33,490 nt of DNA from Rhodoferax sp. OV413 (GCA_945885775.1 CAMCZF010000005.1:1-33490); one strand, 5' to 3'; shown: positions 7,123-17,409, counted from the first letter of the stretch. A program made the numbers and translations. The notes: generated by a model from the letters alone, not told the origin.

Positions 7123-8811
7123 ATGTCCAAACCAGGCGGCAACGCGGGCTGGCTTGACCGGCTGTCCGGTCTGCTGCACCGGGTCGGCGCAGTTGGCCGA
7201 CCAGACCATTCCGTGGCTGGCTCTGCCGACAGCAGCTTCGGCAAACGTGCGCTCAAGGAAACCATCGAGCGCAAACGCAAAAACGACCAAGCTCGGCGCG
7301 AGGAACTTGACCGATTACGCCAACTGAGGCGTCAGGGGCCAGGCTTGGAGTCCGAGGCTGCTGACACGGCTGCTGCGGCTTACTTTCACAGCAGCGTCAT
7401 GCACTACCCCGACGCTCAATCGCTGACCCTGCGGAAAATTGATGCGATCGAGGCCCAAATGTCGCGCCACTGGTGGAAGGGGCGGGTCGGCGGTGGTGGG
7501 GTCAATATGCGTCCGTTGCCGCTGCCCGTCACCCGCAGCCCGACGCCTGATACCGCGACGCCTGACTTGGCCTACGCATCAACCCGCCTCAGCACCCGTA
7601 GCCCGGGGGCGGACGCCTGGGAGGCTACCGGGTTTGAGGCCACCCAGCTGGCGATTGCCATGGTTGACCCGCTGTCGCCCGCCGATGCCTGGCAGTCACC
7701 CGAGGCTGATTCCAGTGCCAGTGAATTTATGGCCGCTGGCCTGTTGACTATCGAACCGCCAGTCCCGGCCCCTGACGTCGAGTTGGAGCAAGCGGCCCTG
7801 CGCTTTGCCAACGGCGACCTAGCGGGGGCCCAGCAGGCGCTGCACACGGCCTTGAGGGCGGCGCCGCTCGGATCTGGTGCTGCACTGCAATGGGCCGCGG
7901 CCCTGCTGGACTTGGGTCGCACCACCGGACAGCGGGCGCTGTTTGACGCCGTAGCCAGCGAGTATGGTCGGCACTTTGAGCGGGGTGTGCCGGTCTGGTT
8001 CTCGGTGCCCGACGCCCTGGCGCCGTGGGTGCCACAGGGCGTGGCGGTGGTCGCGCCAGCGGCAAACCCGGTCAGCAGTTGGACCTGCCCCAGCCTGTTG
8101 GTGCCTGAGGCCGTGGCGCACCTGCTCGTCAGTCTGCTGCCAGGCGTCTCGCCATGGCGGCTGGACTGGTCACAGCTTGAGGCCATCAGTGTTGAGGCGG
8201 TGACTGATTTACAGGCCCTCTTTGCCCTTTGGTGTACTGAGCCGGTGGCGCTGCAGTTTGTCGGCGCCGAACGCCTGGAGCAGGCCCTGCGCCAGCTCAC
8301 GGCCTCGGGCGACCCAGCCTTGCCCGTGGCCTGCTGGCGGTTGCGCCTCGACGCCCTGCGCCTGCTGCAGCAGCGTGATGAATTTGAGCTGACAGCCCTG
8401 GACTTCTGCGTGACCCACGAAACCGCCCCGCCAATCTGGGCGGCGCCGCTCTGCCGGCTGACGCCGGTCGCCCCCTCGCCCTTGCCCGCAGGTGCTGCCA
8501 ACCCACAGCCGCCGAGCGGCGCTGCTGGGGCTGCCCCCGCATTGGCCTTGTGCGGTGAGTTGCGGGGGGACATGCCGGTGACACTGGCTGAACTGCAGCG
8601 TCCGCTGCTCCCGGGCGTGCCAGTCGAGGTGTCATGTGCACAGCTGGTTCGGGTTGATTTTTCAGCTGCGGGAACCCTGCTCAGCTGGGCCATGGCGCGC
8701 CAGCAAGATGGCTGTACCGTTCGCTTTGACGATGTGCCCCACCTGGTGGCTGCATTTTTTCAGGTGATCGGTATCGACCAGCACGCCGAAGTGGTGCTGC
8801 GTACGCGTTAA
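7123..8811 (+). CDS. Large protein with a C-terminal STAS-like domain, function unknown
   Basis: 562-aa ORF; C-terminus VEVSCAQLVRVDFSAAGTLLSWAMARQQDGCTVRFDDVPHLVAAFFQVIGIDQHAEVVLRTR resembles a STAS (MlaB/anti-anti-sigma-like) fold; located between dksA and hslV. Confidence 0.75.
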   Translation: MSKPGGNAGWLDRLSGLLHRVGAVGRPDHSVAGSADSSFGKRALKETIERKRKNDQARREELDRLRQLRRQGPGLESEAADTAAAAYFHSSVMHYPDAQSLTLRKIDAIEAQMSRHWWKGRVGGGGVNMRPLPLPVTRSPTPDTATPDLAYASTRLSTRSPGADAWEATGFEATQLAIAMVDPLSPADAWQSPEADSSASEFMAAGLLTIEPPVPAPDVELEQAALRFANGDLAGAQQALHTALRAAPLGSGAALQWAAALLDLGRTTGQRALFDAVASEYGRHFERGVPVWFSVPDALAPWVPQGVAVVAPAANPVSSWTCPSLLVPEAVAHLLVSLLPGVSPWRLDWSQLEAISVEAVTDLQALFALWCTEPVALQFVGAERLEQALRQLTASGDPALPVACWRLRLDALRLLQQRDEFELTALDFCVTHETAPPIWAAPLCRLTPVAPSPLPAGAANPQPPSGAAGAAPALALCGELRGDMPVTLAELQRPLLPGVPVEVSCAQLVRVDFSAAGTLLSWAMARQQDGCTVRFDDVPHLVAAFFQVIGIDQHAEVVLRTR

Positions 8812-8881
8812 GCGGGGTATTTTTGTGAACTGTAGACGGCGCGTCTTGTTTTTGCCCGCGCCAACCTGACTTGAGACCCTC

Positions 8882-9430
8882 ATGGAACAATTTCACGGCA
8901 CCACCATCATCAGCGTGCGGCGTAACACGCCCGACGGACCGCAGGTCGCCATCGGCGGCGACGGCCAGGTGACGCTCGGCAACATCGTGGTCAAGGGCAC
9001 AGCGCGTAAGGTGCGCAAGCTCTACCACGGCAAAGTGTTGGCCGGTTTTGCCGGCGCCACTGCCGACGCCTTCACCCTGTTCGAGCGCTTTGAGGCCAAG
9101 CTTGAGAAGCACCAAGGCCACCTGGTGCGCGCCGCCATCGAGCTGACCAAAGACTGGCGCACCGACCGGGTGCTGCGTCGCCTGGAGGCCATGCTGGCGG
9201 TGGCCGACCGCGAGGCCTCGTTGATCATCACGGGTAATGGCGATGTGCTGGAGCCTGAGCACGGCGTGGTCACCATTGGCTCGGGCGGTGCCTATGCCCA
9301 GGCCGCCGCCCTGGCCCTGCTGAACCACACCGAGCTGTCGGCCCAGGACATCGTGCGCCGTTCGCTGGAGATTGCCGGCGAGCTGTGTATCTACACCAAT
9401 ATGAACCACACCATCGAGACCCTGCCATGA
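8882..9430 (+). CDS. hslV: ATP-dependent protease subunit HslV
   Basis: [47 protein letters not shown], classic HslV N-terminal Thr protease. Confidence 0.98.
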   Translation: MEQFHGTTIISVRRNTPDGPQVAIGGDGQVTLGNIVVKGTARKVRKLYHGKVLAGFAGATADAFTLFERFEAKLEKHQGHLVRAAIELTKDWRTDRVLRRLEAMLAVADREASLIITGNGDVLEPEHGVVTIGSGGAYAQAAALALLNHTELSAQDIVRRSLEIAGELCIYTNMNHTIETLP

Positions 9431-10749
9431 CACCCCAGGACATCGTCGCCGAATTGGATCGGCACATCGTCGGCCAGGCCCAGGCCAAGCGCGCCGTGGC
9501 CATTGCCCTGCGCAACCGCTGGCGCCGCCAGCAGGTCGAGCCCGGTCTGCGCGCCGAGATCACGCCCAAGAACATTCTGATGATCGGCCCCACCGGGGTC
9601 GGTAAGACCGAGATCGCGCGGCGGTTGGCGCGGCTGGCGGATGCGCCCTTCATCAAGGTTGAGGCCACCAAATTTACCGAAGTCGGCTACGTCGGTAAGG
9701 ATGTGGATGCCATCATCCGTGACCTGGCTGAGATTGCGGTCAAGCAGACCCGCAGCAGCGAAATGGCCAAAGTGCGCGAGCGGGCGCTGGACGCGGCCGA
9801 GGACCGGGTGCTTGACATCCTGGTGCCTCCGCCGCGCGGTGAGTTCGGCTTTCAGCCCGGCGGTGAGCCTGAAAGCGCCACCCGCCAGAGCTTTCGCAAG
9901 AAGCTGCGCGAAGGCCAATTGGCCGAGCGCAGCATTGAAGTCGATGTCGCGCGGCCGGCCCCAGCGCTCGAAGTCATGGGCCCGGCCGGCATGGAGGAGA
10001 TGACCGAGCAGCTGCGCGGCCTGTTTGGTCAGATGGGGCAGGGCAAGCGGCAGACGCGCAAACTGCCTATCGGCGAGGCGCTCAAGGTGCTGGCCGACGA
10101 AGAAGCCGCCAAAATGATCAACGAGGACGAGATTCGTACCCAAGCGTTGCAGATGCTGGAGCAGAACGGCATTGTGTTCATCGACGAAATCGACAAGGTC
10201 ACCTCGCGCAGCGAGGGGCAGGGCGCCGAGGTGTCACGACAGGGCGTACAGCGCGACCTGCTGCCGCTGGTGGAGGGCACCACAGTCTCGACCAAGTACG
10301 GCCCGGTCAAGACCGACCACATTCTGTTCATTGCCTCGGGTGCCTTTCACTTGAGCAAGCCGAGCGACCTGATCCCCGAGCTTCAGGGGCGCTTTCCGAT
10401 CCGGGTCGAACTGCAATCGCTCTCGGTGCAGGATTTTGTGGCCATCTTGACGCAAACCCATGCCTCTTTGGTGCGCCAGTACCAGGCGCTGCTCGCGACC
10501 GAAGAAGTGCACATCGACTTCACCGAGGCCGGTATCGCGCGGCTAGCGCAGACCGCATTTGATGTTAATGAGCGCACCGAAAACATCGGCGCGCGGCGCC
10601 TCTCCACCGTCATGGAGCGCTTGCTCGACGAAGTCAGCTTCAACGCCACCACCCTGGCCGGCCAGACCGTGACGGTGGACGCCGCCTACGTGGACGCTCG
10701 GCTGGGCGAACTCAGCCGCGACGAGGACCTGTCCCGCTACATTTTGTAA
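9427..10749 (+). CDS. hslU: ATP-dependent protease ATPase subunit HslU
   Basis: [37 protein letters not shown], Walker [18 protein letters not shown] overlap with hslV stop. Confidence 0.98.
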   Translation: MTPQDIVAELDRHIVGQAQAKRAVAIALRNRWRRQQVEPGLRAEITPKNILMIGPTGVGKTEIARRLARLADAPFIKVEATKFTEVGYVGKDVDAIIRDLAEIAVKQTRSSEMAKVRERALDAAEDRVLDILVPPPRGEFGFQPGGEPESATRQSFRKKLREGQLAERSIEVDVARPAPALEVMGPAGMEEMTEQLRGLFGQMGQGKRQTRKLPIGEALKVLADEEAAKMINEDEIRTQALQMLEQNGIVFIDEIDKVTSRSEGQGAEVSRQGVQRDLLPLVEGTTVSTKYGPVKTDHILFIASGAFHLSKPSDLIPELQGRFPIRVELQSLSVQDFVAILTQTHASLVRQYQALLATEEVHIDFTEAGIARLAQTAFDVNERTENIGARRLSTVMERLLDEVSFNATTLAGQTVTVDAAYVDARLGELSRDEDLSRYIL

Positions 10750-10831
10750 GCGTCACGGCGGCCGGTGCTTGGCATTGGCTTCACCTTTCACTTTCACAAC
10801 CAGTGCTAAGTGCTTAATTTAGAACAGATTT

Positions 10832-10851
10832 CTGCCGGTTTTTACCGGCAG
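10832..10851. repeat. Perfect inverted repeat/hairpin (8-bp stem, TTTT loop) downstream of hslU
   Basis: CTGCCGGT-TTTT-ACCGGCAG; no following T-tract, so terminator function is uncertain. Confidence 0.6.
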
Positions 10852-10934
10852 AGTCGCTTCTAAGTCCTTGATTTCATTGGAAAAAATTAGCGATGACGGG
10901 CGCTAGACCATCGCTTTTCGATGCATTTGCTGAT

Positions 10935-10972
10935 ACAGTGCAAAAAAGTGCAATTAAGTGGTGAAAAGTGCC
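10935..10972 (+). promoter_or_regulatory. Putative MraZ-binding operator: four AGTG direct repeats, 10-bp period
   Basis: acAGTGcaaa / aaAGTGcaat / taAGTGgtga / aaAGTGccgc, with AGTG at 10937, 10947, 10957 and 10967, just upstream of mraZ. Confidence 0.75.
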
Positions 10973-11019
10973 GCTTAGCTCTCTTTTCTTGAACCCATAT
11001 CAAAGGTAGGTGGATCGTC

Positions 11020-11448
11020 GTGTTTCAAGGGGCTTCATCATTGAGTCTGGATGCCAAGGGGCGACTGTCGGTGCCAACTCGGCATCGTGACGTCCTGAGC
11101 GCCACGGCAGGTGGCCAGCTGACCTTGACCAAACACCCGCACGGCTGCCTGATGGTGTTTCCGCGCCCTGAGTGGGAGAAATTCCGCGAACGGGTGGCCA
11201 CCTTGCCGATGTCCGCTCAGTGGTGGAAGCGCATCTTTCTGGGCAATGCGATGGACGTCGAGATGGACGGCACAGGCCGCGTGCTGGTGTCGCCCGAACT
11301 GCGCGCCGCTGCCGGCATCAGTCGCGACACCATGCTGCTGGGCATGGGTAACCACTTCGAGTTGTGGGACAAGGCCACCTACGAGGCGCAGGAGGCTCAG
11401 GCGATGCAGGGCGCGATGCCCGACGTCTTCAAGGACTTTTCTTTCTAG
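11020..11448 (+). CDS. mraZ: Transcriptional regulator MraZ
   Basis: GTG start; [24 protein letters not shown]... two SpoVT/AbrB-like DxKGR/DGTGR motifs. Confidence 0.97.
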   Translation: MFQGASSLSLDAKGRLSVPTRHRDVLSATAGGQLTLTKHPHGCLMVFPRPEWEKFRERVATLPMSAQWWKRIFLGNAMDVEMDGTGRVLVSPELRAAAGISRDTMLLGMGNHFELWDKATYEAQEAQAMQGAMPDVFKDFSF

Positions 11449-11456
11449 GACCGGCG

Positions 11457-12377
11457 GTGAACACAGCATGGTCACACACCACAGTTTTGTTGAACGAAGC
11501 CGTGGACGCGTTGCTGGGCGCCCCCGGCTCGGCGGCCGGGACCTATGTGGACGCCACCTTTGGGCGCGGCGGTCACTCGCGTTTGATCTTGTCGCGCTTG
11601 GACGCGGCCGGCCGACTGGTGGCCTTCGACAAGGACCCGGAGGCGCTGGCCGCAGCGGCTGCGCTGCAGGACCCGCGCTTTTCAATCCGGCACCAGGCGT
11701 TTGGCCAGTTGGGCGACATGCCGGTGGCGAGTTTGGCCGGGGTGTTGCTGGATCTGGGCATCAGCTCGCCGCAGATCGACAACCCGGCGCGCGGCTTCAG
11801 TTTTCGCTTCGAGGGCCCGTTGGACATGCGCATGGACACCACACGCGGCCAGAGCGTGGCGCAGTGGCTGCATACGGCCGAACTAGATCAAATCACAGAG
11901 GTGATACGTGACTTCGGTGAAGAACGGTTTGCTGGCGCCATTGCAAAGGCGATTGTTGCTCGCCGGCAGGAACGGGGCCCAATGTCAAGCACTACCGAAT
12001 TGGCCCAACTCGTGGCTGACACGGTCAAAACCCGCGAGCCGGGTCAGAACCCCGCAACGCGCACATTTCAGGCTTTTCGGATTTTCATCAACGCTGAGCT
12101 TGAAGAATTGCAACAGGCCCTAGCTGCCAGTTTGAATGTTCTTGCGCCTGGTGGACGCTTGGTGGTGATCAGTTTTCATTCGCTGGAGGATCGTATTGTT
12201 AAGCAGTTCATTGCCCGCCACGCCAGCGATCCCTACGACCGCCGAGACCCGTTTGCCGCACCCCGCGTCATGAAGCTCAAGGCCTTGGACCGCATCAAAC
12301 CCGGCGCCGCCGAGGTGGCTGCCAACCCGCGAGCCCGAAGCGCCATCATGCGCGTGGCCGAACGGAGCGCCGCCTGA
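11457..12377 (+). CDS. rsmH: 16S rRNA (cytosine1402-N4)-methyltransferase RsmH
   Basis: GTG start; [55 protein letters not shown]. Confidence 0.97.
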   Translation: MNTAWSHTTVLLNEAVDALLGAPGSAAGTYVDATFGRGGHSRLILSRLDAAGRLVAFDKDPEALAAAAALQDPRFSIRHQAFGQLGDMPVASLAGVLLDLGISSPQIDNPARGFSFRFEGPLDMRMDTTRGQSVAQWLHTAELDQITEVIRDFGEERFAGAIAKAIVARRQERGPMSSTTELAQLVADTVKTREPGQNPATRTFQAFRIFINAELEELQQALAASLNVLAPGGRLVVISFHSLEDRIVKQFIARHASDPYDRRDPFAAPRVMKLKALDRIKPGAAEVAANPRARSAIMRVAERSAA

Positions 12378-12381
12378 GGCT

Positions 12382-12705
12382 ATGGCAATGACCCGGCTTA
12401 ATTTGCTTCTGTTGTTGGCCGTAATGGCCAGCGCGCTGTACCTGGTGAATGTGCAGTACGAGTCGCGCCGCCTGTTCTCGGCCATGGACAAGGCCCTCAG
12501 CGAGGCCCGCCTGCTGGAGACTGAAAACGAACGCATGCAGGTGGAGAAACGCGCCCAGGCCACACCGCTGCGGGTGGAAAAACTGGCCCGAGAGCGCTTG
12601 CAGATGCGCGCGGCTACGCCGGCGATCACCCACTATGTGAGCGCCAGTGCTGGTGCCACTGCTGGCGCAGTCAGCGCGCCACCGCCAGAGCCTGTGAAGC
12701 CATGA
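12382..12705 (+). CDS. ftsL: Cell division protein FtsL
   Basis: Short single-TM protein MTRLNLLLLLAVMASALYLVNVQYESRRLF between rsmH and ftsI. Confidence 0.93.
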   Translation: MAMTRLNLLLLLAVMASALYLVNVQYESRRLFSAMDKALSEARLLETENERMQVEKRAQATPLRVEKLARERLQMRAATPAITHYVSASAGATAGAVSAPPPEPVKP

Positions 12706-14435
12706 GCCGCAGCATCGCCTACACCTCCAGCCCGCTGTTGACCAGCCGGGCACCGGTCTGGCGCAGCAAATTGATCGTGGCGATGATTGCCCTTGGCTTT
12801 GGTGTGCTGGCAGCGCGTGCCGTCTACATCCAGGTGATTGAAAATGAATTTTTTAAGCAAAAGGGTGCCGTGCGCTTTGGCCGCACGCTCGACCTGCCGG
12901 CCAACCGTGGCCGGGTGCTGGACCGCAACGGCCTGATTTTGGCCTCCAGCGTTCCCGCACCCAGCATTTGGGCCGTGCCTGAAGACGTCGAGCGAGACCC
13001 GGTCCGGCTCAAGCAACTCGCGCAGTTGCTCCAACTGCCTGTGACCGAGCTGGACAAGCGGCTGGCCAACGAAGACAAGGGCTTTGTTTGGCTTAAGCGG
13101 CAGGTCGATCTCAGTGTGGCCAAGGAAGTCATGGCCCTGGGGATCAAGGGCATTCATCAGAGGGAAGAGTACAAACGGCAGTACCCCGAAGGCGAGGCCG
13201 CATCCCATGTGGTGGGTTTCACGAATGTTGAGGACATCGGCCAGGAAGGCATTGAGCTGGCTTTCAACAAAGACCTGGCTGGCCGCGCGGGCTCGCGCAG
13301 GGTCATCAAGGACGGTCGGGGCCGGGTGGTAGAGGCAGTTGGTGAGCAGGTGTCGCCGGTCGATGGGCGTGACCTGCAGCTCAGCATAGACAGCAAAGTG
13401 CAGTTCTTTGCCTACCAGAAGCTGCGCGACGCGGTGCTGCTTCACAAGGCCAAAGCCGGCAGCGTGGTGGTGCTGGATGTCCAGAGTGGTGAGGTCTTGG
13501 CACTGGCCAACTACCCCAGCTATTCGCCGGCCTCGCGTCAAAACATGAGTGGCGAACAGTTGCGTAACCGCGCCCTGACCGACACCTTCGAGCCCGGCTC
13601 CACCATGAAACCTTTTGTCATTGGTTTGGCGCTGGACAAAGGGCTGGTGACGCCGACCACCATGATCCAAACCGCACCCGGGCGGTTCAACATTGGCAAC
13701 GCCACCATCAGCGATGCTCATCCGCACGCAATGCTGAGCGTCAATGAGGTGATCCAGAAATCGAGCAACGTCGGCACGGTCAAGATTGCCATGCAGATGC
13801 AGCCGCGCGACATGTGGACCATGTTCAGCCAAGTTGGCCTGGGTCAAAAGCCGCAATTGCCTTTCCCTGGCTCGGTCAGTGGCAAGCTGCGCGCTTACAA
13901 GACTTGGAAGCCGATCGAACAGGCCACCATGAGTTACGGCTATGGCCTGTCCACCAGCCTGTTCCAGCTGGCTCACGCCTACAGCGTATTCGGTCGTGAC
14001 GGCGAACTGGTGCCCGTCACCATGCTCAAGACAACTCAGCCCGCTGCTGGCGTTCGGGTGATGGAGGCGGGGCACGCCAACGCTGTACTCAATATGCTGC
14101 ACATGGTCACCGGCCCCGGCGGCACCGCGACCAAGGCGCAGACCATGGGCTACTCGGTGGGCGGCAAGACCGGCACCGCACACAAGGTTGAGGGTCGTGG
14201 CTACGCTGATAAAAAATACCGTGGCTTCTTTGTCGGCCTGGCGCCGATCGACAAACCGCGCATTGTGGTGGCCGTGATGATTGACGAGCCCACCGGGGGC
14301 AAGTATTTTGGTGGCGACGTGGCCGCGCCGGTGTTCAGCGAAACCGTGCAGCAGACGCTGCGGCTGCTGGGCATCCAGCCCGACATGAACGTCAAGCCAC
14401 AAATCGTGGCCCAAGCTGAGCCGGAGAGCTTCTGA
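12702..14435 (+). CDS. ftsI: Peptidoglycan D,D-transpeptidase FtsI (PBP3)
   Basis: LPANRGRVLDRNGLILASS, STMKPFV active site, KSSN, GKTGTAHK motifs. Confidence 0.98.
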   Translation: MSRSIAYTSSPLLTSRAPVWRSKLIVAMIALGFGVLAARAVYIQVIENEFFKQKGAVRFGRTLDLPANRGRVLDRNGLILASSVPAPSIWAVPEDVERDPVRLKQLAQLLQLPVTELDKRLANEDKGFVWLKRQVDLSVAKEVMALGIKGIHQREEYKRQYPEGEAASHVVGFTNVEDIGQEGIELAFNKDLAGRAGSRRVIKDGRGRVVEAVGEQVSPVDGRDLQLSIDSKVQFFAYQKLRDAVLLHKAKAGSVVVLDVQSGEVLALANYPSYSPASRQNMSGEQLRNRALTDTFEPGSTMKPFVIGLALDKGLVTPTTMIQTAPGRFNIGNATISDAHPHAMLSVNEVIQKSSNVGTVKIAMQMQPRDMWTMFSQVGLGQKPQLPFPGSVSGKLRAYKTWKPIEQATMSYGYGLSTSLFQLAHAYSVFGRDGELVPVTMLKTTQPAAGVRVMEAGHANAVLNMLHMVTGPGGTATKAQTMGYSVGGKTGTAHKVEGRGYADKKYRGFFVGLAPIDKPRIVVAVMIDEPTGGKYFGGDVAAPVFSETVQQTLRLLGIQPDMNVKPQIVAQAEPESF

Positions 14436-15958
14436 TGCAGTTGCTGCATTCACCCGTCGAAGCCGCCCGTTGGCTGCGCACGCGTGTGGGTGGCACTTTG
14501 TGCACCGACAGCCGGCGGGTGCGGGCGGGTGATGGTTTCATCGCCTGGCCCGGTGCCGCCAGCGATGCCCGTCGCTACGTGCCCGAGGTGCTGGCGCTCG
14601 GCGCGGCGGCCTGCCTGGTGGAGTGGCAGGGGGCCGAGGCCTTTGGCTTTGACGACGCCCGGGTGGCGGCCTGCACCACACTCAAAGCCAACAGCGGGCC
14701 GATTGCCGCCGCCTATTTTGATGAGCCCTCTCAGCGTCTGGCCGTGCTCGCCGTAACCGGCACCAACGGCAAGACCTCCACCGCCTGGTGGTTGGCGCAA
14801 GCGCTATCAAATTTAAAGCAAACTAAGCAGATCCCATGCGGCTTGATCGGCACTTTGGGTGTGGGTCGCGTGCCATTGCCCGGGGCCTCTGAGGGGCCTG
14901 ACAGCATCGTCGCTACCGGTCTGACCACGCCCGACCCGGTGCTGCTGCAACAAACCCTGCGTCACTTTGTTGATGCGGGGCTACAGGCCTGTGCCATTGA
15001 AGCCTCGTCCATCGGACTGGCCGAGCAGCGACTGGCCGGTACCCAGGTGCACACCGCCATCTTCACTAACTTCACCCAGGACCACCTGGACTACCACGGC
15101 AGCATGGCCGCTTACTGGGACGCCAAGGCCGCCCTGTTTCGCTGGCCCGGGCTGCAGGCGGCGGTGATCAACATCGACGATCCCAAGGGCGCAGCATTGG
15201 CGCATGAGCTGCACGGCCATGGCCTGGCGCTCTGGACCGTGTCATGTGTCGACGGCCCGGCCAGGCTGCGCGCCACGGACATCGAGCAGGGGGCACAGGG
15301 CCTGAGCTTCACGGTGCGCGAGGGCGAGGCGCAACACCGCTTGAGCACTGCGTTGATCGGCCACTACAACGTGGCCAACCTGCTGGGCGTGATGGCAACG
15401 CTGCGTGCTTTGGGCGTGGCGTTGAGCAATGTGGTGGCAACCTGTGCCAACCTAAGCCCGGTGCCCGGCCGGATGGAGTGCCTGAGCACGACGGGTCAGC
15501 CACTGGCAGTGGTGGACTACGCCCATACCCCGGATGCCCTGGCCAAGGCTTTGCTGGCCTTGCGACCGCTGGCTCGGGCTCGGCGCGGGCGCCTATGGTG
15601 CCTGTTTGGCTGTGGCGGTGACCGCGACACCAGCAAACGCCCGCTCATGGGGGCCATGGCCGCCGCCCATGCTGACCGCGTGGTGCTGACCAGCGACAAC
15701 CCTCGCGGCGAGTCGCCGCAGGCCATTTTGGCGCAGATTTTGCCCGCGCTTGGCGGCCAGACCGGGGTGGTGGTTGAGCCGGACCGGGCGTTGGCGATCA
15801 AGCGTGCGCTGGCCTTGGCAGCACCCCAGGATGTGGTGCTGATCGCCGGCAAAGGCCATGAGGATTACCAGGAGGTGGCTGGTCAGCGTTTGCCGTTCTC
15901 CGATGCGGCCCAGGTGCGTGCCGCCTGGGCGGCAGCCGGCGTGGGGGCGCGCGAATGA
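14435..15958 (+). CDS. murE: UDP-N-acetylmuramoyl-tripeptide synthetase MurE
   Basis: TGTNGKTST ATP loop, EASSIGLAEQRL, DYAHTPDAL, TSDNPRGE motif (meso-DAP type). Confidence 0.98.
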   Translation: MQLLHSPVEAARWLRTRVGGTLCTDSRRVRAGDGFIAWPGAASDARRYVPEVLALGAAACLVEWQGAEAFGFDDARVAACTTLKANSGPIAAAYFDEPSQRLAVLAVTGTNGKTSTAWWLAQALSNLKQTKQIPCGLIGTLGVGRVPLPGASEGPDSIVATGLTTPDPVLLQQTLRHFVDAGLQACAIEASSIGLAEQRLAGTQVHTAIFTNFTQDHLDYHGSMAAYWDAKAALFRWPGLQAAVINIDDPKGAALAHELHGHGLALWTVSCVDGPARLRATDIEQGAQGLSFTVREGEAQHRLSTALIGHYNVANLLGVMATLRALGVALSNVVATCANLSPVPGRMECLSTTGQPLAVVDYAHTPDALAKALLALRPLARARRGRLWCLFGCGGDRDTSKRPLMGAMAAAHADRVVLTSDNPRGESPQAILAQILPALGGQTGVVVEPDRALAIKRALALAAPQDVVLIAGKGHEDYQEVAGQRLPFSDAAQVRAAWAAAGVGARE

Positions 15959-17388
15959 CCGCCATGTTCAGCCTGCAGCAAGCCATGGGCTGGCTGCCCG
16001 GTGCCCGTCTGGTCGGTGACGGCGCCATGACGGTGCAACGCGTGCACACCGACACCCGCAGCCTTCAGCCCGGCGACTTGTTTGTGGCATTGCGTGGCGA
16101 GCGCTTTGATGCCCATGACTTTTTAGCCCAGGCGCGCACGCAGGGTGCGGTGGCTGCCTTGTGCGATGCCGATGCGGCCGATCGGCTGGCAGCGGTGGGC
16201 CTGCCCGGGCTGCTGGTGCCAGACACCCGGCTGGCACTGGCGGCGCTGGCGAGCGCCTGGCGCGCCCAATTCAGCCTGCCATTGATCGCGGTGACGGGCA
16301 GCAACGGCAAGACCACCGTCACCCAGATGATTGCCGCCATTCTGCGGGCCTGGAAGCCGCAGGCCCATCTGGCCACCCAGGGCAACCTCAACAATGACAT
16401 TGGCGTGCCGCTGACGCTGCTGCGCCTTCGCGCGCAGCATGAGGTGGCCGTGCTGGAACTGGGCATGAACCACCCCGGCGAGATCGCTCTCTTGGCGGAT
16501 TTGGCCCGGCCCACGGTCGCGCTGGTCAATAACGCGCAGCGCGAACACCTTGAGTTCATGGCCACGGTGGCGGCGGTAGCCCAGGAAAATGGTTCAGTCA
16601 TCAGCGCCTTGCCGGCTGACGGTGTGGCGGTGTTCCCGGCGCAGGACCCCTACAGCCCCCTGTGGACCGGCCTGGCCGGGGCACGCACGGTGCTGCGCTT
16701 TGACGGTCAAGTTGCCGCCAATAGCACCAGCCCGGTTGGCGATGTGCGCTGCACCGGCGCGCAGTGGTCGGGTGCGGCCTGGCAGGTGTCGGTACACACG
16801 CCCGCCGGGCCATTGCAATACCCGTTATGCATTGCCGGCCGCCATAACGTCACCAATTCATTGGCGGCCGTGGCCTGCGCCTGCGCGGCCGGCGTGCCAT
16901 TGACGGCTATCGCTCAGGGCCTGGCCGCTTTTGAGCCGGTCAAGGGCCGCTCGCGCGCCCGCCAACTCCGTGTGGCTGACCGTGGGGTAACGCTGGTGGA
17001 CGACAGCTACAACGCCAACCCGGATTCAGTGCAGGCCGCCATTGAGTTGCTGGCCGCACTGCCGGCGCCGCGCCTCTTGGTGCTGGGTGACATGGGTGAG
17101 GTCGGTGACCAGGGTCCGTTGTTTCATGCCCAGGCTGGTGCGCTGGCGCAGCAACTGGGCATTGAGCAGGTCTTCACGCTGGGCAGCCTGGCGCGCCACA
17201 CTGCAGCCAGCGTCAGCGCGGCCCGGCATTTCGATGACATGGCCACCCTGCAGGCCGCCGTGTCGGCCGCACTGCCCAGCTTGGGCAGCCTGTTGGTCAA
17301 GGGCGCCCGCTTCATGAAGATGGAGCAGGTGATCGTGGCGCTTGAGGCCTCTGTGCAACCCCAGGAGGCAGCGCACCATGCGGCCTAG
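15955..17388 (+). CDS. murF: UDP-N-acetylmuramoyl-tripeptide-D-alanyl-D-alanine ligase MurF
   Basis: TGSNGKTTVTQMIA, ELGMNHPGEI, DDSYNANPDS, LGDMGE. Confidence 0.98.
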   Translation: MTAMFSLQQAMGWLPGARLVGDGAMTVQRVHTDTRSLQPGDLFVALRGERFDAHDFLAQARTQGAVAALCDADAADRLAAVGLPGLLVPDTRLALAALASAWRAQFSLPLIAVTGSNGKTTVTQMIAAILRAWKPQAHLATQGNLNNDIGVPLTLLRLRAQHEVAVLELGMNHPGEIALLADLARPTVALVNNAQREHLEFMATVAAVAQENGSVISALPADGVAVFPAQDPYSPLWTGLAGARTVLRFDGQVAANSTSPVGDVRCTGAQWSGAAWQVSVHTPAGPLQYPLCIAGRHNVTNSLAAVACACAAGVPLTAIAQGLAAFEPVKGRSRARQLRVADRGVTLVDDSYNANPDSVQAAIELLAALPAPRLLVLGDMGEVGDQGPLFHAQAGALAQQLGIEQVFTLGSLARHTAASVSAARHFDDMATLQAAVSAALPSLGSLLVKGARFMKMEQVIVALEASVQPQEAAHHAA

Positions 17389-17409
17389 CCACCTTACAAG
17401 GACCCTGTC

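Noticed and set aside
9391-10143. 250-aa antisense ORF opposite hslU
   Set aside because: Shadow ORF over a highly conserved gene; no RBS or family resemblance.
12633-14453. 606-aa open frame antisense to the whole of ftsI
   Set aside because: Shadow ORF from GC-rich codon bias; composition is His/Gln/Gly-rich with no recognisable domain, and the plus-strand ftsI is unambiguous.
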